DNA of 64,000 bases from Streptomyces sp. HNM0574 (GTDB lineage Bacteria; Actinomycetota; Actinomycetes; Streptomycetales; Streptomycetaceae), in the NCBI RefSeq assembly GCF_012726235.1, contig NZ_JAASAH010000006.1, positions 62,001-126,000 on the forward strand. The letters run 5' to 3'. Both the position numbers and the translations under genes were made by a program. Numbering within the stretch: the first letter of the stretch is position 1; each line of letters opens with the position of its first letter. Under the pieces are notes generated by a model. That model saw only the letters and a program-made list of their open reading frames with translations. It was not told the origin of the DNA and searched no databases. Of this stretch, positions 1 through 7,899 are shown piece by piece.

Positions 1-61
1 GACCGCCTGGACCGGAGCGGCGCGGCGGACCGGACGGGGTAGCCGGGGCGGGCCCGCGGGG

Positions 62-1294
62 TCAGGCCGTCTCCTCCCGGGCGAGCGCGTGCCGGGCCGC
101 GAAGGCGACGGCGGCGGCCAGGGCCGCGAGCGCGGCGACGGTCGTCAGGGCCGCCGTCAGCGAGAACCACTCCGCGAGGAAGCCGATCGCGACGGGCCCC
201 AGCAGCATCCCGCCGTAGCCCAGGGTGGACGCGGCGGCGACGCCGCTCGGCCCGGCCACGGCTCCGGCGTGGCCGATGGCGACGGGGAAGATGTTGGCCA
301 GCCCGAGCCCGGTCACCACGAAGCCGGTGAGGACGAGCCAGACCGTCGGCCCGAGCGCGCCCAGCAGCATGCCGACGGCCGCCGTCGCGCCGCCCGCGAC
401 CAGCGCCCGGTTCTGCCCGAGCCGCTCCAGCAGCGCGGTCCCGGTGAGCCGGCCGACGGTCATCGCCAGCGCGAACACGGAGTACCCGGCGGCCGCGACG
501 GAGGGCCCGGCGCCGAGGTCCTCCGTCAGGTGCAGCGCGCTCCAGTCGGCCAGCGCGCCCTCGCCGTACGCGGTGCACAGCGCGATCAGCCCGAGCAGGA
601 GCACCAGCCACCTGGCCCGTCCGGTCATCCCCGGCGCCGGTGCGGCTCCGGCCGGTGCGGCGTCCGGCGGGGCCGGGGCGGGGGAGCGCAGCAGGGTGGG
701 TCCTGCGAGCAGGGTGAGGACGAGGCCGAGCGCGGTGAGCAGCAGCAGGTGCCGGGTGGGGGAGAGCGGGCCCGCGAGGATCCCGCCGAGCCCGGCGCCG
801 AGCATCCCGCCGAGGCTGAACGCGGCGTGGAAGGCGGGCATCACGGGCCGCCGGAGCGCCGCGACGAGGTCGACGGCGGCGGCGTTCATGGCCACGTTGA
901 TGCCGCCGTAGGCCGCGCCGAAGACGAGCAGGACGAGGCCGAGCGCGAGCGCGGAGTGGGTGAGCGGCGGCAGCGCGATGCTGAGCGAGAGCAGCACGCC
1001 GCAGAGCACGGTGACAGGGTGGTTGCCGAAGCGCCGGCACAGGCGCCCGGTGAGCATCATGGTGATCACCCCGCCCGCCGAGACGCCGAGCAGGGCGAGG
1101 CCGAGTGCGCTGGGTGAGGCTCCGGTCTGGGCCTTGATGGCGGGAATCCGGACCACCCACCCGGCGAAGATGAAACCGTCGAGGGCGAAGAACACGGTGA
1201 GAGCGGTACGCAGGCGGCGCAGGGCGGGGTCACTGGAGGCACCGTCGGTCGCGCGCCCGCGGAACCGCAGCGCACCCGCCCGCGCCGACCGCAT
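62..1294 (-). CDS. MFS transporter
   Basis: A 410-residue polytopic membrane protein of the major facilitator superfamily, probably a drug or metabolite exporter in the cytoplasmic membrane. The translation shows about twelve hydrophobic Ala/Leu/Gly-rich segments, with basic cytoplasmic loops such as the GRLCRRFG region after the second helix, which matches the conserved MFS loop 2-3. The length is typical of the family. The ATG at 1294 was chosen because the longer open frame would run into the divergent ROK gene. The two genes are divergent with a 35-bp gap, so the regulator next door probably controls this exporter. Substrate is unknown. Confidence 0.85.
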   Translation of the reverse strand: MRSARAGALRFRGRATDGASSDPALRRLRTALTVFFALDGFIFAGWVVRIPAIKAQTGASPSALGLALLGVSAGGVITMMLTGRLCRRFGNHPVTVLCGVLLSLSIALPPLTHSALALGLVLLVFGAAYGGINVAMNAAAVDLVAALRRPVMPAFHAAFSLGGMLGAGLGGILAGPLSPTRHLLLLTALGLVLTLLAGPTLLRSPAPAPPDAAPAGAAPAPGMTGRARWLVLLLGLIALCTAYGEGALADWSALHLTEDLGAGPSVAAAGYSVFALAMTVGRLTGTALLERLGQNRALVAGGATAAVGMLLGALGPTVWLVLTGFVVTGLGLANIFPVAIGHAGAVAGPSGVAAASTLGYGGMLLGPVAIGFLAEWFSLTAALTTVAALAALAAAVAFAARHALAREETA

Positions 1295-1315
1295 TTTGTT
1301 CAGTGTCGGCACAAA
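1295..1315. promoter_or_regulatory. Possible operator between MFS and ROK genes
   Basis: The 35-bp gap between the divergent genes contains an imperfect dyad: TTTGT at 1295-1299 and ACAAA at 1311-1315. Its position overlapping both start regions would suit autoregulation and exporter control by the ROK protein. Only the 5-bp arms match, so this is a weak call. Confidence 0.3.
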
Positions 1316-1329
1316 GGAAGAATAGGTCC

Positions 1330-2562
1330 GTGACCCAGACGCGAACAACCAAGTTGGAGCGAGGGCGTACATCCCTCGGTCCCGCGCTCGAACTCGTGCA
1401 CACCGGACGCGCGCCCACCCGCGCCGTGCTGACGGCCGAACTCGGCGTCACCCGCGCCACAGCGGGCGCCGTCGCCGCCGAACTCGAAACCCTCGGGCTC
1501 ATCACCGTCGACTCCCGCCCCGGCGCCGCCTCCGGCACCCAGGGCCGGCCCTCGCACCGGCTCGCCGTCAACGAGGACGGGCCCGTGGTCCTCGCCGCGC
1601 AGGTGCACGCCGACGGCTTCCGCGCCGCGCTCGTCGGACTCGGCGGGCACATCGTCGCCACCGCGCCGGGCTGCGGCACCGTCGCCGCCGACCCGGCGCA
1701 CGTGCTCGGCGAAGTCGTCGCCGCGGGCGCCCAGTTGCTGCGCGGCACCGGACGCCGCTGCGTCGGCGCGGGGCTGGCCGTCCCCTCGTCCGTCGCCGAA
1801 CCGGAGGGCCGGGCGCTGAACCCGCTGCACCTCGCCTGGGAGGCGGGCGCGCCGGTGCGGGAACTGTTCACCCGCAGCCTGGCCGAGGCGGGCGTGCCGG
1901 GCCCGTCCGGTGACGCGCCCGCCGTCGGCTTCGCCGCGAACGACCTCAACCTCGCCGCCCTCGCCGAGCACCGGCACGGCGCCGGACGCGGCGCCCAGCA
2001 CCTGCTCGTCGTCGGCACCGGGCACCGCGGCGTCGGCGGAGCGCTGGTGCTCGACGGGCGCCTGCACACCGGCAGTTCGGGCCTCGCCATGGAGGTCGGC
2101 CACCTCACCGTCGACCCCGGCGGCCGGCCCTGCCACTGCGGCAGCCGCGGCTGCCTGGACGTCGAGGCCGACCCGCTGGCCTTCCTGGAGGCGGCGGGCC
2201 GCGAACCCGGGCCCGAGATCTCGCTGCTCGACCAGGCCCGCGAGATGATCCGCACCGAGTACCCCGGCGACCCGGCCGTTCGCTCCGCCGTCGGCACCCT
2301 CATCGACCGGCTGGGTCTGGGCCTCGCCGGGCTCGTCAACATCCTCAACCCCGACCGGGTCGTCCTCGCCGGGCTGCACCGCCTGCTCGCCGAGGCCGAC
2401 GGGGACCGGCTCCGCGCCGTCGTCGCCGACCGCAGCCTGTGGGGGCGGAGCGGCGGGGTGCCGGTGCTGCCGAGCTCGCTGGAGTTCAACAGCCTCGTCG
2501 GCGCCGCCGAGTTGGCCTGGCAGCCGATGCTCGACGACCCGCTGGGCACCCTGGGCGGCTGA
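1330..2562 (+). CDS. ROK-family transcriptional regulator
   Basis: A 410-residue NagC/XylR-type regulator: N-terminal winged helix (about residues 10-60) followed by a sugar-kinase-like ROK domain. The ROK zinc motif C-x-C-G-x-x-G-C is present at residues 268-275, preceded by an EVGH segment that normally contacts the sugar and zinc. GTG 1330 is preferred over GTG 1303 because a GGAAG ribosome site (1316-1320) lies nine bases upstream. Divergent from the MFS exporter at 62-1294, which is its likely target. The effector is probably a sugar or sugar phosphate by family analogy, but nothing here identifies it. Confidence 0.88.
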   Translation: MTQTRTTKLERGRTSLGPALELVHTGRAPTRAVLTAELGVTRATAGAVAAELETLGLITVDSRPGAASGTQGRPSHRLAVNEDGPVVLAAQVHADGFRAALVGLGGHIVATAPGCGTVAADPAHVLGEVVAAGAQLLRGTGRRCVGAGLAVPSSVAEPEGRALNPLHLAWEAGAPVRELFTRSLAEAGVPGPSGDAPAVGFAANDLNLAALAEHRHGAGRGAQHLLVVGTGHRGVGGALVLDGRLHTGSSGLAMEVGHLTVDPGGRPCHCGSRGCLDVEADPLAFLEAAGREPGPEISLLDQAREMIRTEYPGDPAVRSAVGTLIDRLGLGLAGLVNILNPDRVVLAGLHRLLAEADGDRLRAVVADRSLWGRSGGVPVLPSSLEFNSLVGAAELAWQPMLDDPLGTLGG

Positions 2563-2596
2563 CGCGCGGGCGGGCCGCGGCCCGTAGGCTCGGTGC

Positions 2597-2980
2597 ATGG
2601 TTCCCCCGGAGATCTCCCGCAGCCGGTACGTCAGCCTCGTCACCCACCGCCGCGACGGCACCCCGCGCGCCACTCCCGTGTGGGCCGCCGAGGACGGCGG
2701 CGAGCTGATCGTCTGGACCCGCGAGGACAGCTGGAAGGTCAAGCGGCTCCGCCGGGACCCCCGCGTCACCGTCACCCCCTGTGACGCGCGGGGCCGCACG
2801 GCGCCGGACGCGGCCCCGGTGGCGGGCACCGCCCGGCTGCTGGAGCGGCCCGGGGAACTCGCCCGCGTACGGCGCGCGCTGGCCCGCTCCTACGGCTGGC
2901 AGTTCCGGCTGCTGGACTCCGGCGGCGCCCTCTTCCGCCGGGGCAGGCGCCCGCACGTCGGCATCGCGGTCACCTTCTGA
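2597..2980 (+). CDS. PPOX-class flavin/F420-dependent protein
   Basis: A 127-residue split-barrel protein of the pyridoxamine-phosphate-oxidase-like superfamily. The family layout is recognisable: an early strand ending in ATPVW, a WTREDSWKVKRLRRDPRV segment that forms part of the cofactor phosphate site, and a C-terminal barrel strand ending GIAVTF. Actinobacterial members of this size usually bind F420 or FMN and reduce small substrates. It lies 34 bp after the ROK gene on the same strand and could be cotranscribed, but no functional link is evident. Confidence 0.75.
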   Translation: MVPPEISRSRYVSLVTHRRDGTPRATPVWAAEDGGELIVWTREDSWKVKRLRRDPRVTVTPCDARGRTAPDAAPVAGTARLLERPGELARVRRALARSYGWQFRLLDSGGALFRRGRRPHVGIAVTF

Positions 2981-3004
2981 GGTGCCCGCCCGGGACGGGG
3001 GCGC

Positions 3005-3805
3005 TCAGCCGACCTCGGCCAGCAGGGAGCGGAGCTCGGCGTGCGCGCGCTCGTGGTCGAAGGCGGGGAACCCGTGGCGCGCGGCGGTCCGTTCGGCGAG
3101 TGCGACGTACAGGCCGGCCGTGGCCGCGAGGGCCCGCGCCGACTCCCGCGCGTCCAGCCCCGACCAGCAGTGCCGCAGCGCCTGCTGCACGTCCTCGTCC
3201 ATCCACCGGCGCATCCCCGCGCCGAGGATGCCGGTGTCGAACTCCTCGCCGTGGCGCGCCCGGTGGTCCCACTCGATCATTTCGAGCAGCTGTTCCTTGA
3301 GGTCCTGGTCGCGCAACTTGGCCGACCACGGCTCGTCCCGGACGAGGGCCTTGGCCTCCATCAGCGCCGCCGCCCACGCCCAGTTCACCGACTCGTCGAA
3401 CTCCTCCGCCGTCGGCGGCCCGTCGGGCTCGGGCCGCAGCGCGGCCGTGGCGGCGTGGCCGTCCTTGTCGAGCAGCACCCGGTACGGGCCCTCGTAGGCG
3501 CGTCCCTTCAGCTCCCCGGCCTCCAGCAGCGTGAAGTCGAGCTTCCCGCCCGCGTAGTACACCAGCCGCGTCGGATTGCCGTCGCCGTCCTCCAGGCGCT
3601 CGACGGCCAGCACGTCCCCGAGGCCGCGCCACCAGGACTCGTCCGCCAGCAGCCCGTCGCCGTCCCGGGTGAACACCTGGACGTCGCGGTCCGAGAGCCG
3701 GTGCTCGGTGCCCTGTGCCGCCGAGCCCGTCAGTACCAGTGCCCGTACGGCCGGGGTGCTCTCCGCCCACTTCGTCAGTGCCGCCAGGGCCGCCGTGTAG
3801 TCCAT
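3005..3805 (-). CDS. Aminoglycoside 6-adenylyltransferase-like nucleotidyltransferase
   Basis: A 266-residue protein matching the ANT(6)/AadE-like family. The N-terminal nucleotidyltransferase core shows LTGSAAQG followed by SDRDVQVF, the expected G-S then D-x-D metal site (about residues 24-42). Later segments LDFTLL and LLEMIEWDHRARHG match positions conserved in streptomycin 6-adenylyltransferases. Whether it modifies an aminoglycoside is not shown by sequence; many chromosomal Streptomyces paralogs have no known resistance role. ATG 3805 was chosen because homologous sequence begins there. Transcribed convergently with the PPOX gene, 24 bp away. Confidence 0.78.
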   Translation of the reverse strand: MDYTAALAALTKWAESTPAVRALVLTGSAAQGTEHRLSDRDVQVFTRDGDGLLADESWWRGLGDVLAVERLEDGDGNPTRLVYYAGGKLDFTLLEAGELKGRAYEGPYRVLLDKDGHAATAALRPEPDGPPTAEEFDESVNWAWAAALMEAKALVRDEPWSAKLRDQDLKEQLLEMIEWDHRARHGEEFDTGILGAGMRRWMDEDVQQALRHCWSGLDARESARALAATAGLYVALAERTAARHGFPAFDHERAHAELRSLLAEVG

Positions 3806-3897
3806 GCGCGCATCCTCACACGCGCACGCGGCACCACCCGCCGGATTCGGCCGCGCGGCCAACCGGACGCCGGCGCGCGGGGGTTGGCGCCGTGGTC

Positions 3898-4377
3898 TCA
3901 GGCGGTGGTGTGCGCCGGGGCCTCGGCAGGGGCCGGGGCCGTGGCGCGGGTGCGCCGTTCCGGGGCCGCGAAGGCGGCCGGGAGCGAGAACCAGACGACC
4001 TTGCCCGAGCCGTCCTCGCGGGCCCGCATCCCCCAGCTGTCGCTGACGGCCGCGACCAGGGCCAGCCCCCGGCCGCTCGTCGCCAGCGACTCGGCGGTGC
4101 GCACGCGCGGCAGGTGCGGGTCGTGGTCGCGGACGGCCACCGTGAGCCGGTCGCGGAGGAAGACGATCTCGACGGTGCAGTGTTTGTCGGGTCCGGCGTG
4201 CCGGTGCACGTTCGCCAGCAGCTCGCTCACGCCGAGGACGGCCGGGTCGATGAGGGGGTCCAGATGCCAGTAACGCAACTGCGCGGCGATGATGCGCCGC
4301 ACCTGGCAGATCCTGTCGGGGAATGCCTGGAACTCCACCGAGCAGTGCCTGCTCGGTCCTGACTGTCGGCTTCTCAC
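3898..4377 (-). CDS. RsbW-like serine kinase / ATP-binding protein
   Basis: A 159-residue stand-alone GHKL ATPase of the HATPase_c_2 type, the fold of anti-sigma kinases such as RsbW and SpoIIAB. The N-box ELLANVHRHA (about residues 52-61) and the G-box GRGLALV (about 100-106) are intact; the last ~25 residues are an Ala/Pro/Thr tail. Streptomyces carry dozens of these small ATPases, mostly of unknown partner; no sigma or anti-anti-sigma gene is adjacent. The start codon is GTG. A perfect CRP-type palindrome lies 46-61 bp upstream, so cyclic-nucleotide-linked control is possible. Confidence 0.83.
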   Translation of the reverse strand: MRSRQSGPSRHCSVEFQAFPDRICQVRRIIAAQLRYWHLDPLIDPAVLGVSELLANVHRHAGPDKHCTVEIVFLRDRLTVAVRDHDPHLPRVRTAESLATSGRGLALVAAVSDSWGMRAREDGSGKVVWFSLPAAFAAPERRTRATAPAPAEAPAHTTA

Positions 4378-4422
4378 AGCTGCGGCTCCATCCTGCGGTC
4401 CCGGAATGCAGAACTGGACCTA

Positions 4423-4438
4423 TGTGAGCTGGCTCACA
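4423..4438. promoter_or_regulatory. CRP-type palindrome TGTGA-N6-TCACA
   Basis: A perfect 16-bp dyad TGTGAGCTGGCTCACA centred about 53 bp upstream of the GTG start of the RsbW-like ATPase gene. It equals the classical CRP/FNR half-site arrangement and contains GTG-N8-CAC, close to the motif reported for streptomycete Crp. It is the only such perfect match I noticed in a gene-free stretch of the window. Confidence 0.5.
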
Positions 4439-4622
4439 GGGCCATGGCGTCAGGATGGGGCGCGCCCGCGGCCCCCGCATCCCGGCCCCCGGGGCGTTGC
4501 GGCAGACGGGGGACGAGTGCGGGCGAAGGGGCGCGGGGAACTGCGCGAACAGCCACGGCGTAGCCGCAGTCCGCAACGGCGAGCAGGGGCACCCTCGGAT
4601 CAGGTGCGCCCGGAGGGGCGCT

Positions 4623-4934
4623 TCAGCGCCCCAGCACCCCGCGTTCCGCCGCGGCCTTCGCGCGGGCCGTGCGGACGGCGGTCATCAGCGCCTCGCGGTG
4701 CCCCAGGCTCAGCTGGAGCAGATAACGGGTGCCGCCCAGGCTCGCCATCGCGCGATCCCTGGCCCCGTAGCCGCTCAGCCGTACCTGCTCCACGGGGGCA
4801 CTGTCGATCTCGCTGCCGTAGCTGGTCATCAGCACCAACTGGCCGTCCCGGACGAGCACATGGCCCGCGCGGGTCAGCGAGCGCAGCTTCTGCCAGATCC
4901 CCACCCCGGCAACGTCGAATTCCGGCTCCACCAC
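4623..4934 (-). CDS. Small conserved protein of unknown function
   Basis: A 103-residue soluble protein that I recognise only as a conserved Streptomyces hypothetical. It starts with an acidic segment ([15 protein letters not shown]), then short alternating hydrophobic and polar strands ([14 protein letters not shown]), then a helical, Ala/Arg-rich C-terminus. There is no signal peptide or membrane helix. GTG 4934 has a GGGAGG ribosome site six bases upstream; GTG 4931 is an alternative. It is divergent from the PLP enzyme at 5068 with a ~130 bp shared intergenic region. Confidence 0.6.
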   Translation of the reverse strand: MVEPEFDVAGVGIWQKLRSLTRAGHVLVRDGQLVLMTSYGSEIDSAPVEQVRLSGYGARDRAMASLGGTRYLLQLSLGHREALMTAVRTARAKAAAERGVLGR

Positions 4935-5067
4935 GGTGCACCTCCCACGGTTCACTGCGGCCCGTCTCCCTGACCGGGCGTCCCCGCCCCACGACCGCAC
5001 GACAACCCTCCGGGCAGTGTGCCCCGCCGTGCGGCCGTACACCAGACGGCCTTCTATGATCTGCCGC

Positions 5068-6258
5068 GTGAGCACCACAGAGCCGGCACCCGGCGAGGGA
5101 ACAGCACCGTCCGCACGGCGCGAGGGGACCGCCTCCGCGCCCCCGTACGCGCCCGTCCCGACCGTCGACGTCGACAGGAGCGACCCGGAGTACCGGGCCT
5201 GGCTGAAGGAGGCCGTCCGCAGGGTGCAGGCGGACAGCGCCCGCAGCGCCGACACCCACCTGCTGACCTTCCCGCTCCCGGAGAGCTGGGGCATCGACCT
5301 GTACCTCAAGGACGAGTCGACGCATCCGACCGGCAGTCTCAAGCACCGGCTGGCCCGCTCGCTCTTCCTCTACGGGCTGTGCAACGGCTGGATCCGCCCC
5401 GGCCGCCCGGTGATCGAGTCCTCCTCCGGGTCGACGGCCGTCAGCGAGGCGTACTTCGCGAAGCTGATCGGGGTCCCCTTCATCGCGGTGATGCCGCGCA
5501 CCACCAGCAGCGAGAAGACCCGGCTCATCGAATTCCACGGCGGGCAGTGCCACTTGGTGGACGACCCGCGGACGGTGTACGAGGTCTCGGCCGCCCTCGC
5601 GAAGGAGACCGGCGGCCACTACATGGACCAGTTCACCTACGCCGAGCGCGCCACCGACTGGCGCGGCAACAACAACATCGCCGAGTCGATCTACGAGCAG
5701 CTGCGGCTGGAGCGCTTCCCAGAACCCGCGTGGATCGTCGCCACGGCCGGCACCGGAGGCACCTCGGCGACGCTGGCCCGCTACATCCACTACATGCAGT
5801 ACGACACCCTCGTGTGCGTGCCCGACCCGGAGAACTCCTGCTTCTTCGACGGCTGGGTGCACCACGACCCGGACCGCGCCAGCGACACCGCCTCCCGCAT
5901 CGAGGGCATCGGCCGCCCCCGCATGGAGCCCAGCTTCCTGCCGCACGCCATCGACCGGATGATGAAGGTGCCCGACGCGGCGAGCATCGCCGCCGTCCGC
6001 GCGCTGGAGCGGGCCATCGGCCGCCGCGCCGGGGGCTCCACCGGCACCGGCCTGTGGAGCGCGCTGCGCATCGTCGGCGAGATGCTCGCGCAGGGCCGGA
6101 CCGGCAGCGTCGTCACCCTGATCTGCGACCCGGGCGACCGGTACCTCGACAAGTACTACTCCGACGCCTGGCTCGCCGAGCAGGGCCTGGACATCACCCC
6201 GTACGCGCGCGGCCTCGACGACTTCCTCGCCACCGGCCGCTGGCCCGGCGCCGACTGA
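5068..6258 (+). CDS. PLP-dependent cysteine-synthase-family protein
   Basis: A 396-residue fold-type II PLP enzyme. The lysine expected to bind PLP is in HPTGSLKHR. The SSSGSTA loop corresponds to the substrate/asparagine loop, and GTGGTSA to the PLP-phosphate-binding Gly/Thr loop. The family includes cysteine synthases, cystathionine beta-synthases and diaminopropionate synthases. The loops differ from classical CysK/CysM, so the substrate cannot be read off. GTG 5068 is preferred, ATG 5056 is possible. A related but divergent PLP enzyme occurs in the peptide cluster at 26183. A hairpin terminator lies directly after the stop. Confidence 0.82.
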   Translation: MSTTEPAPGEGTAPSARREGTASAPPYAPVPTVDVDRSDPEYRAWLKEAVRRVQADSARSADTHLLTFPLPESWGIDLYLKDESTHPTGSLKHRLARSLFLYGLCNGWIRPGRPVIESSSGSTAVSEAYFAKLIGVPFIAVMPRTTSSEKTRLIEFHGGQCHLVDDPRTVYEVSAALAKETGGHYMDQFTYAERATDWRGNNNIAESIYEQLRLERFPEPAWIVATAGTGGTSATLARYIHYMQYDTLVCVPDPENSCFFDGWVHHDPDRASDTASRIEGIGRPRMEPSFLPHAIDRMMKVPDAASIAAVRALERAIGRRAGGSTGTGLWSALRIVGEMLAQGRTGSVVTLICDPGDRYLDKYYSDAWLAEQGLDITPYARGLDDFLATGRWPGAD

Positions 6259-6267
6259 GCCCCCGCG

Positions 6268-6303
6268 CCCGCGAGTTGAGCGGCCAGGCGGGCAACTCGC
6301 GGG
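6268..6303. terminator. Bidirectional hairpin terminator
   Basis: An 11-bp perfect stem (CCCGCGAGTTG at 6268-6278 with CAACTCGCGGG at 6293-6303) and a 14-nt loop sit between the convergent PLP and SRPBCC genes, ending at the SRPBCC stop codon. There is no U-tract, which is usual for high-GC actinobacterial terminators. Confidence 0.7.
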
Positions 6304-6783
6304 TCAGGCGCGGGCCGAGAGCAGCCGGTCCAGGCCGCGCATCGCGTCGCGGAAGGACTTGCCGACGCCGGGCCGCGCCAGCTTCAGCAGCATCCGCACC
6401 GGCGCCGGGCCGTCGACGGCCATCGTCCAGCGCACCAGCGTGCCCCCGGTGCCGGAGGGGGACAGCTGCCAGTCCTCGGCCATGGCGGTCACCCCGGGCG
6501 CCGTCGTGGTGTCGATCCGGTACGCGTACCGCTCGTCGGCCGTCGCCGCCAGGATCGTCTCGTCGAAGACGATGCCGCCCCTGAGCCGGACGCGCCGCCC
6601 GCGCCCCTCGCCGGTGGGCTCCGCCGACAGCACCGCGTCGAACCAGCGGGGCCAGTCCGTGACGTCCTCGGCGAGGCTGACGTAGACGGCGCCGGGCGGC
6701 GCGGACACCTCGGCGGTGAACGTCAGCCGGACCGGAGCGGACTCCGCGAAACCGAGCTCGACGGAGCGCAGTTGACGGGCCAT
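6304..6783 (-). CDS. SRPBCC (START-like) domain protein
   Basis: A 159-residue single-domain protein with the helix-grip SRPBCC fold. It begins with a beta strand (VRLTFTAEVSAPPGAVYVSL), followed by DVTDWPRWFDAV, the typical VTDWPRW helix-turn of Streptomyces cyclase/dehydrase-like proteins, and ends with a long C-terminal helix lining the ligand cavity. The family binds hydrophobic ligands and includes polyketide aromatases, but stand-alone members are mostly uncharacterised. A GGGAG site precedes the ATG. The DeoR gene lies 90 bp upstream on the same strand. Confidence 0.75.
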   Translation of the reverse strand: MARQLRSVELGFAESAPVRLTFTAEVSAPPGAVYVSLAEDVTDWPRWFDAVLSAEPTGEGRGRRVRLRGGIVFDETILAATADERYAYRIDTTTAPGVTAMAEDWQLSPSGTGGTLVRWTMAVDGPAPVRMLLKLARPGVGKSFRDAMRGLDRLLSARA

Positions 6784-6873
6784 GGCGGTGACTCCCTGTG
6801 AACGCGGCGGACTCCCGGGCGCGCACACCCTAGCCCCCGGGGGCCGCGATGTCCTCACCCGTGCGCGGGCCCC

Positions 6874-7704
6874 TCAGTCGCCGGACCCGCCCGCGACGAC
6901 CAGCGAGGGGAGATGCTCCTCGATCTCCCCGCGGTCGGCGGCCGACAGCCCCGCGTCCGTCACGAGGGTGTCCACGTCCTCCAGCGAGCCGAACGAACTC
7001 AGGCCCACCGTGCCCCACTTGGTGTGGTCGGCGACCACCACGACCCGGCGGGCCGAGCCGACGAAGCGGCGGTTGGTCTCCGCCTCCGCGAGGTTGGGCG
7101 TCGACAGCCCCGCCTCCACCGATATGCCGTGCACCCCGAGGAAGAGCACGTCGAAGTGGAGCGAGCGGATGGCCGCGTCCGCGACCGGGCCGACCAGCGA
7201 GTCCGAGGGCGTGCGCACCCCGCCCGTGAGGACGACCGTCGCCGCGCCGGGCGTCGGGGCCTGGGAGCCGCCGGGGACGCGCTGCGCGGTGTGGAACACG
7301 TCGGCCACCCGCACCGAGTTGGTGACGACCGTCAGTTCGGGCACGTCCACCAGCTGCTGCGCCAGCGCGTACGTCGTGGTGCCGCCGGAGAGCGCGATCG
7401 CGCTTCCCGGCTGGGCCATCGCGGCGGCAGCCCGCGCGATGTCCGCCTTCGCGGACAGCTCCAGGGACGACTTCGCCTCGAACCCCGGTTCGTGCGTGCT
7501 CGCTTCGGCCAGCGGCACCGCACCGCCGTGCACCTTCTCCAGCGCACCCTGCCGTGCGAGGGCGTCCAGGTCACGGCGTACCGTCATGTCGGAGACGTTG
7601 AGCCGGCGCGTGAGCTCGTTGACGCGGGCGCCGCCGCGCCGCCGTACCTCGTCGAGGATCAGCGCCCTTCGCTGCTCTGCGAGGAGGTTCTGGTTGTCGC
7701 TCAC
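6874..7704 (-). CDS. DeoR/GlpR-family transcriptional regulator
   Basis: A 276-residue repressor with an N-terminal DeoR helix-turn-helix (RRRGGARVNELTRRLNVS, then DMTVRRDLDAL, about residues 20-55) and a C-terminal ISOCOT sugar-phosphate sensor domain containing the SGGTTT motif and DVLFLGVHGI. The family senses phosphorylated sugars and represses sugar catabolic operons. GTG 7704 is chosen as the start because the regulator homology begins with its residues; an upstream ATG at 7782 would add 26 unrelated residues. No sugar kinase or transporter is adjacent, so its target lies elsewhere or is itself. Confidence 0.87.
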   Translation of the reverse strand: MSDNQNLLAEQRRALILDEVRRRGGARVNELTRRLNVSDMTVRRDLDALARQGALEKVHGGAVPLAEASTHEPGFEAKSSLELSAKADIARAAAAMAQPGSAIALSGGTTTYALAQQLVDVPELTVVTNSVRVADVFHTAQRVPGGSQAPTPGAATVVLTGGVRTPSDSLVGPVADAAIRSLHFDVLFLGVHGISVEAGLSTPNLAEAETNRRFVGSARRVVVVADHTKWGTVGLSSFGSLEDVDTLVTDAGLSAADRGEIEEHLPSLVVAGGSGD

Positions 7705-7899
7705 CGTGCCTGCCGTCCTTTCGTCAACCGCGCGCGGATCGCGTTCATCCTCCCACGCGGCGGGCGTCGGCGACCGCGTCACGATTTCGCGCAGCTTCTG
7801 TGCGGACAGGTGCGCCGCGTGCGTGCCCGGAGGGATGCTGGCCGCCTGCGCGCACGCACACGCCGGGGGAGAACGCGGTTACGTCGGGGGAGCACCAGC

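Noticed and set aside
1..61. Gene fragment at the left edge
   Set aside because: Only 61 bases before the MFS stop codon, with no recognisable coding pattern.
3005..3805. Confirmed aminoglycoside resistance gene
   Set aside because: Family motifs are clear but substrate is not readable; chromosomal location and context do not support a resistance island.
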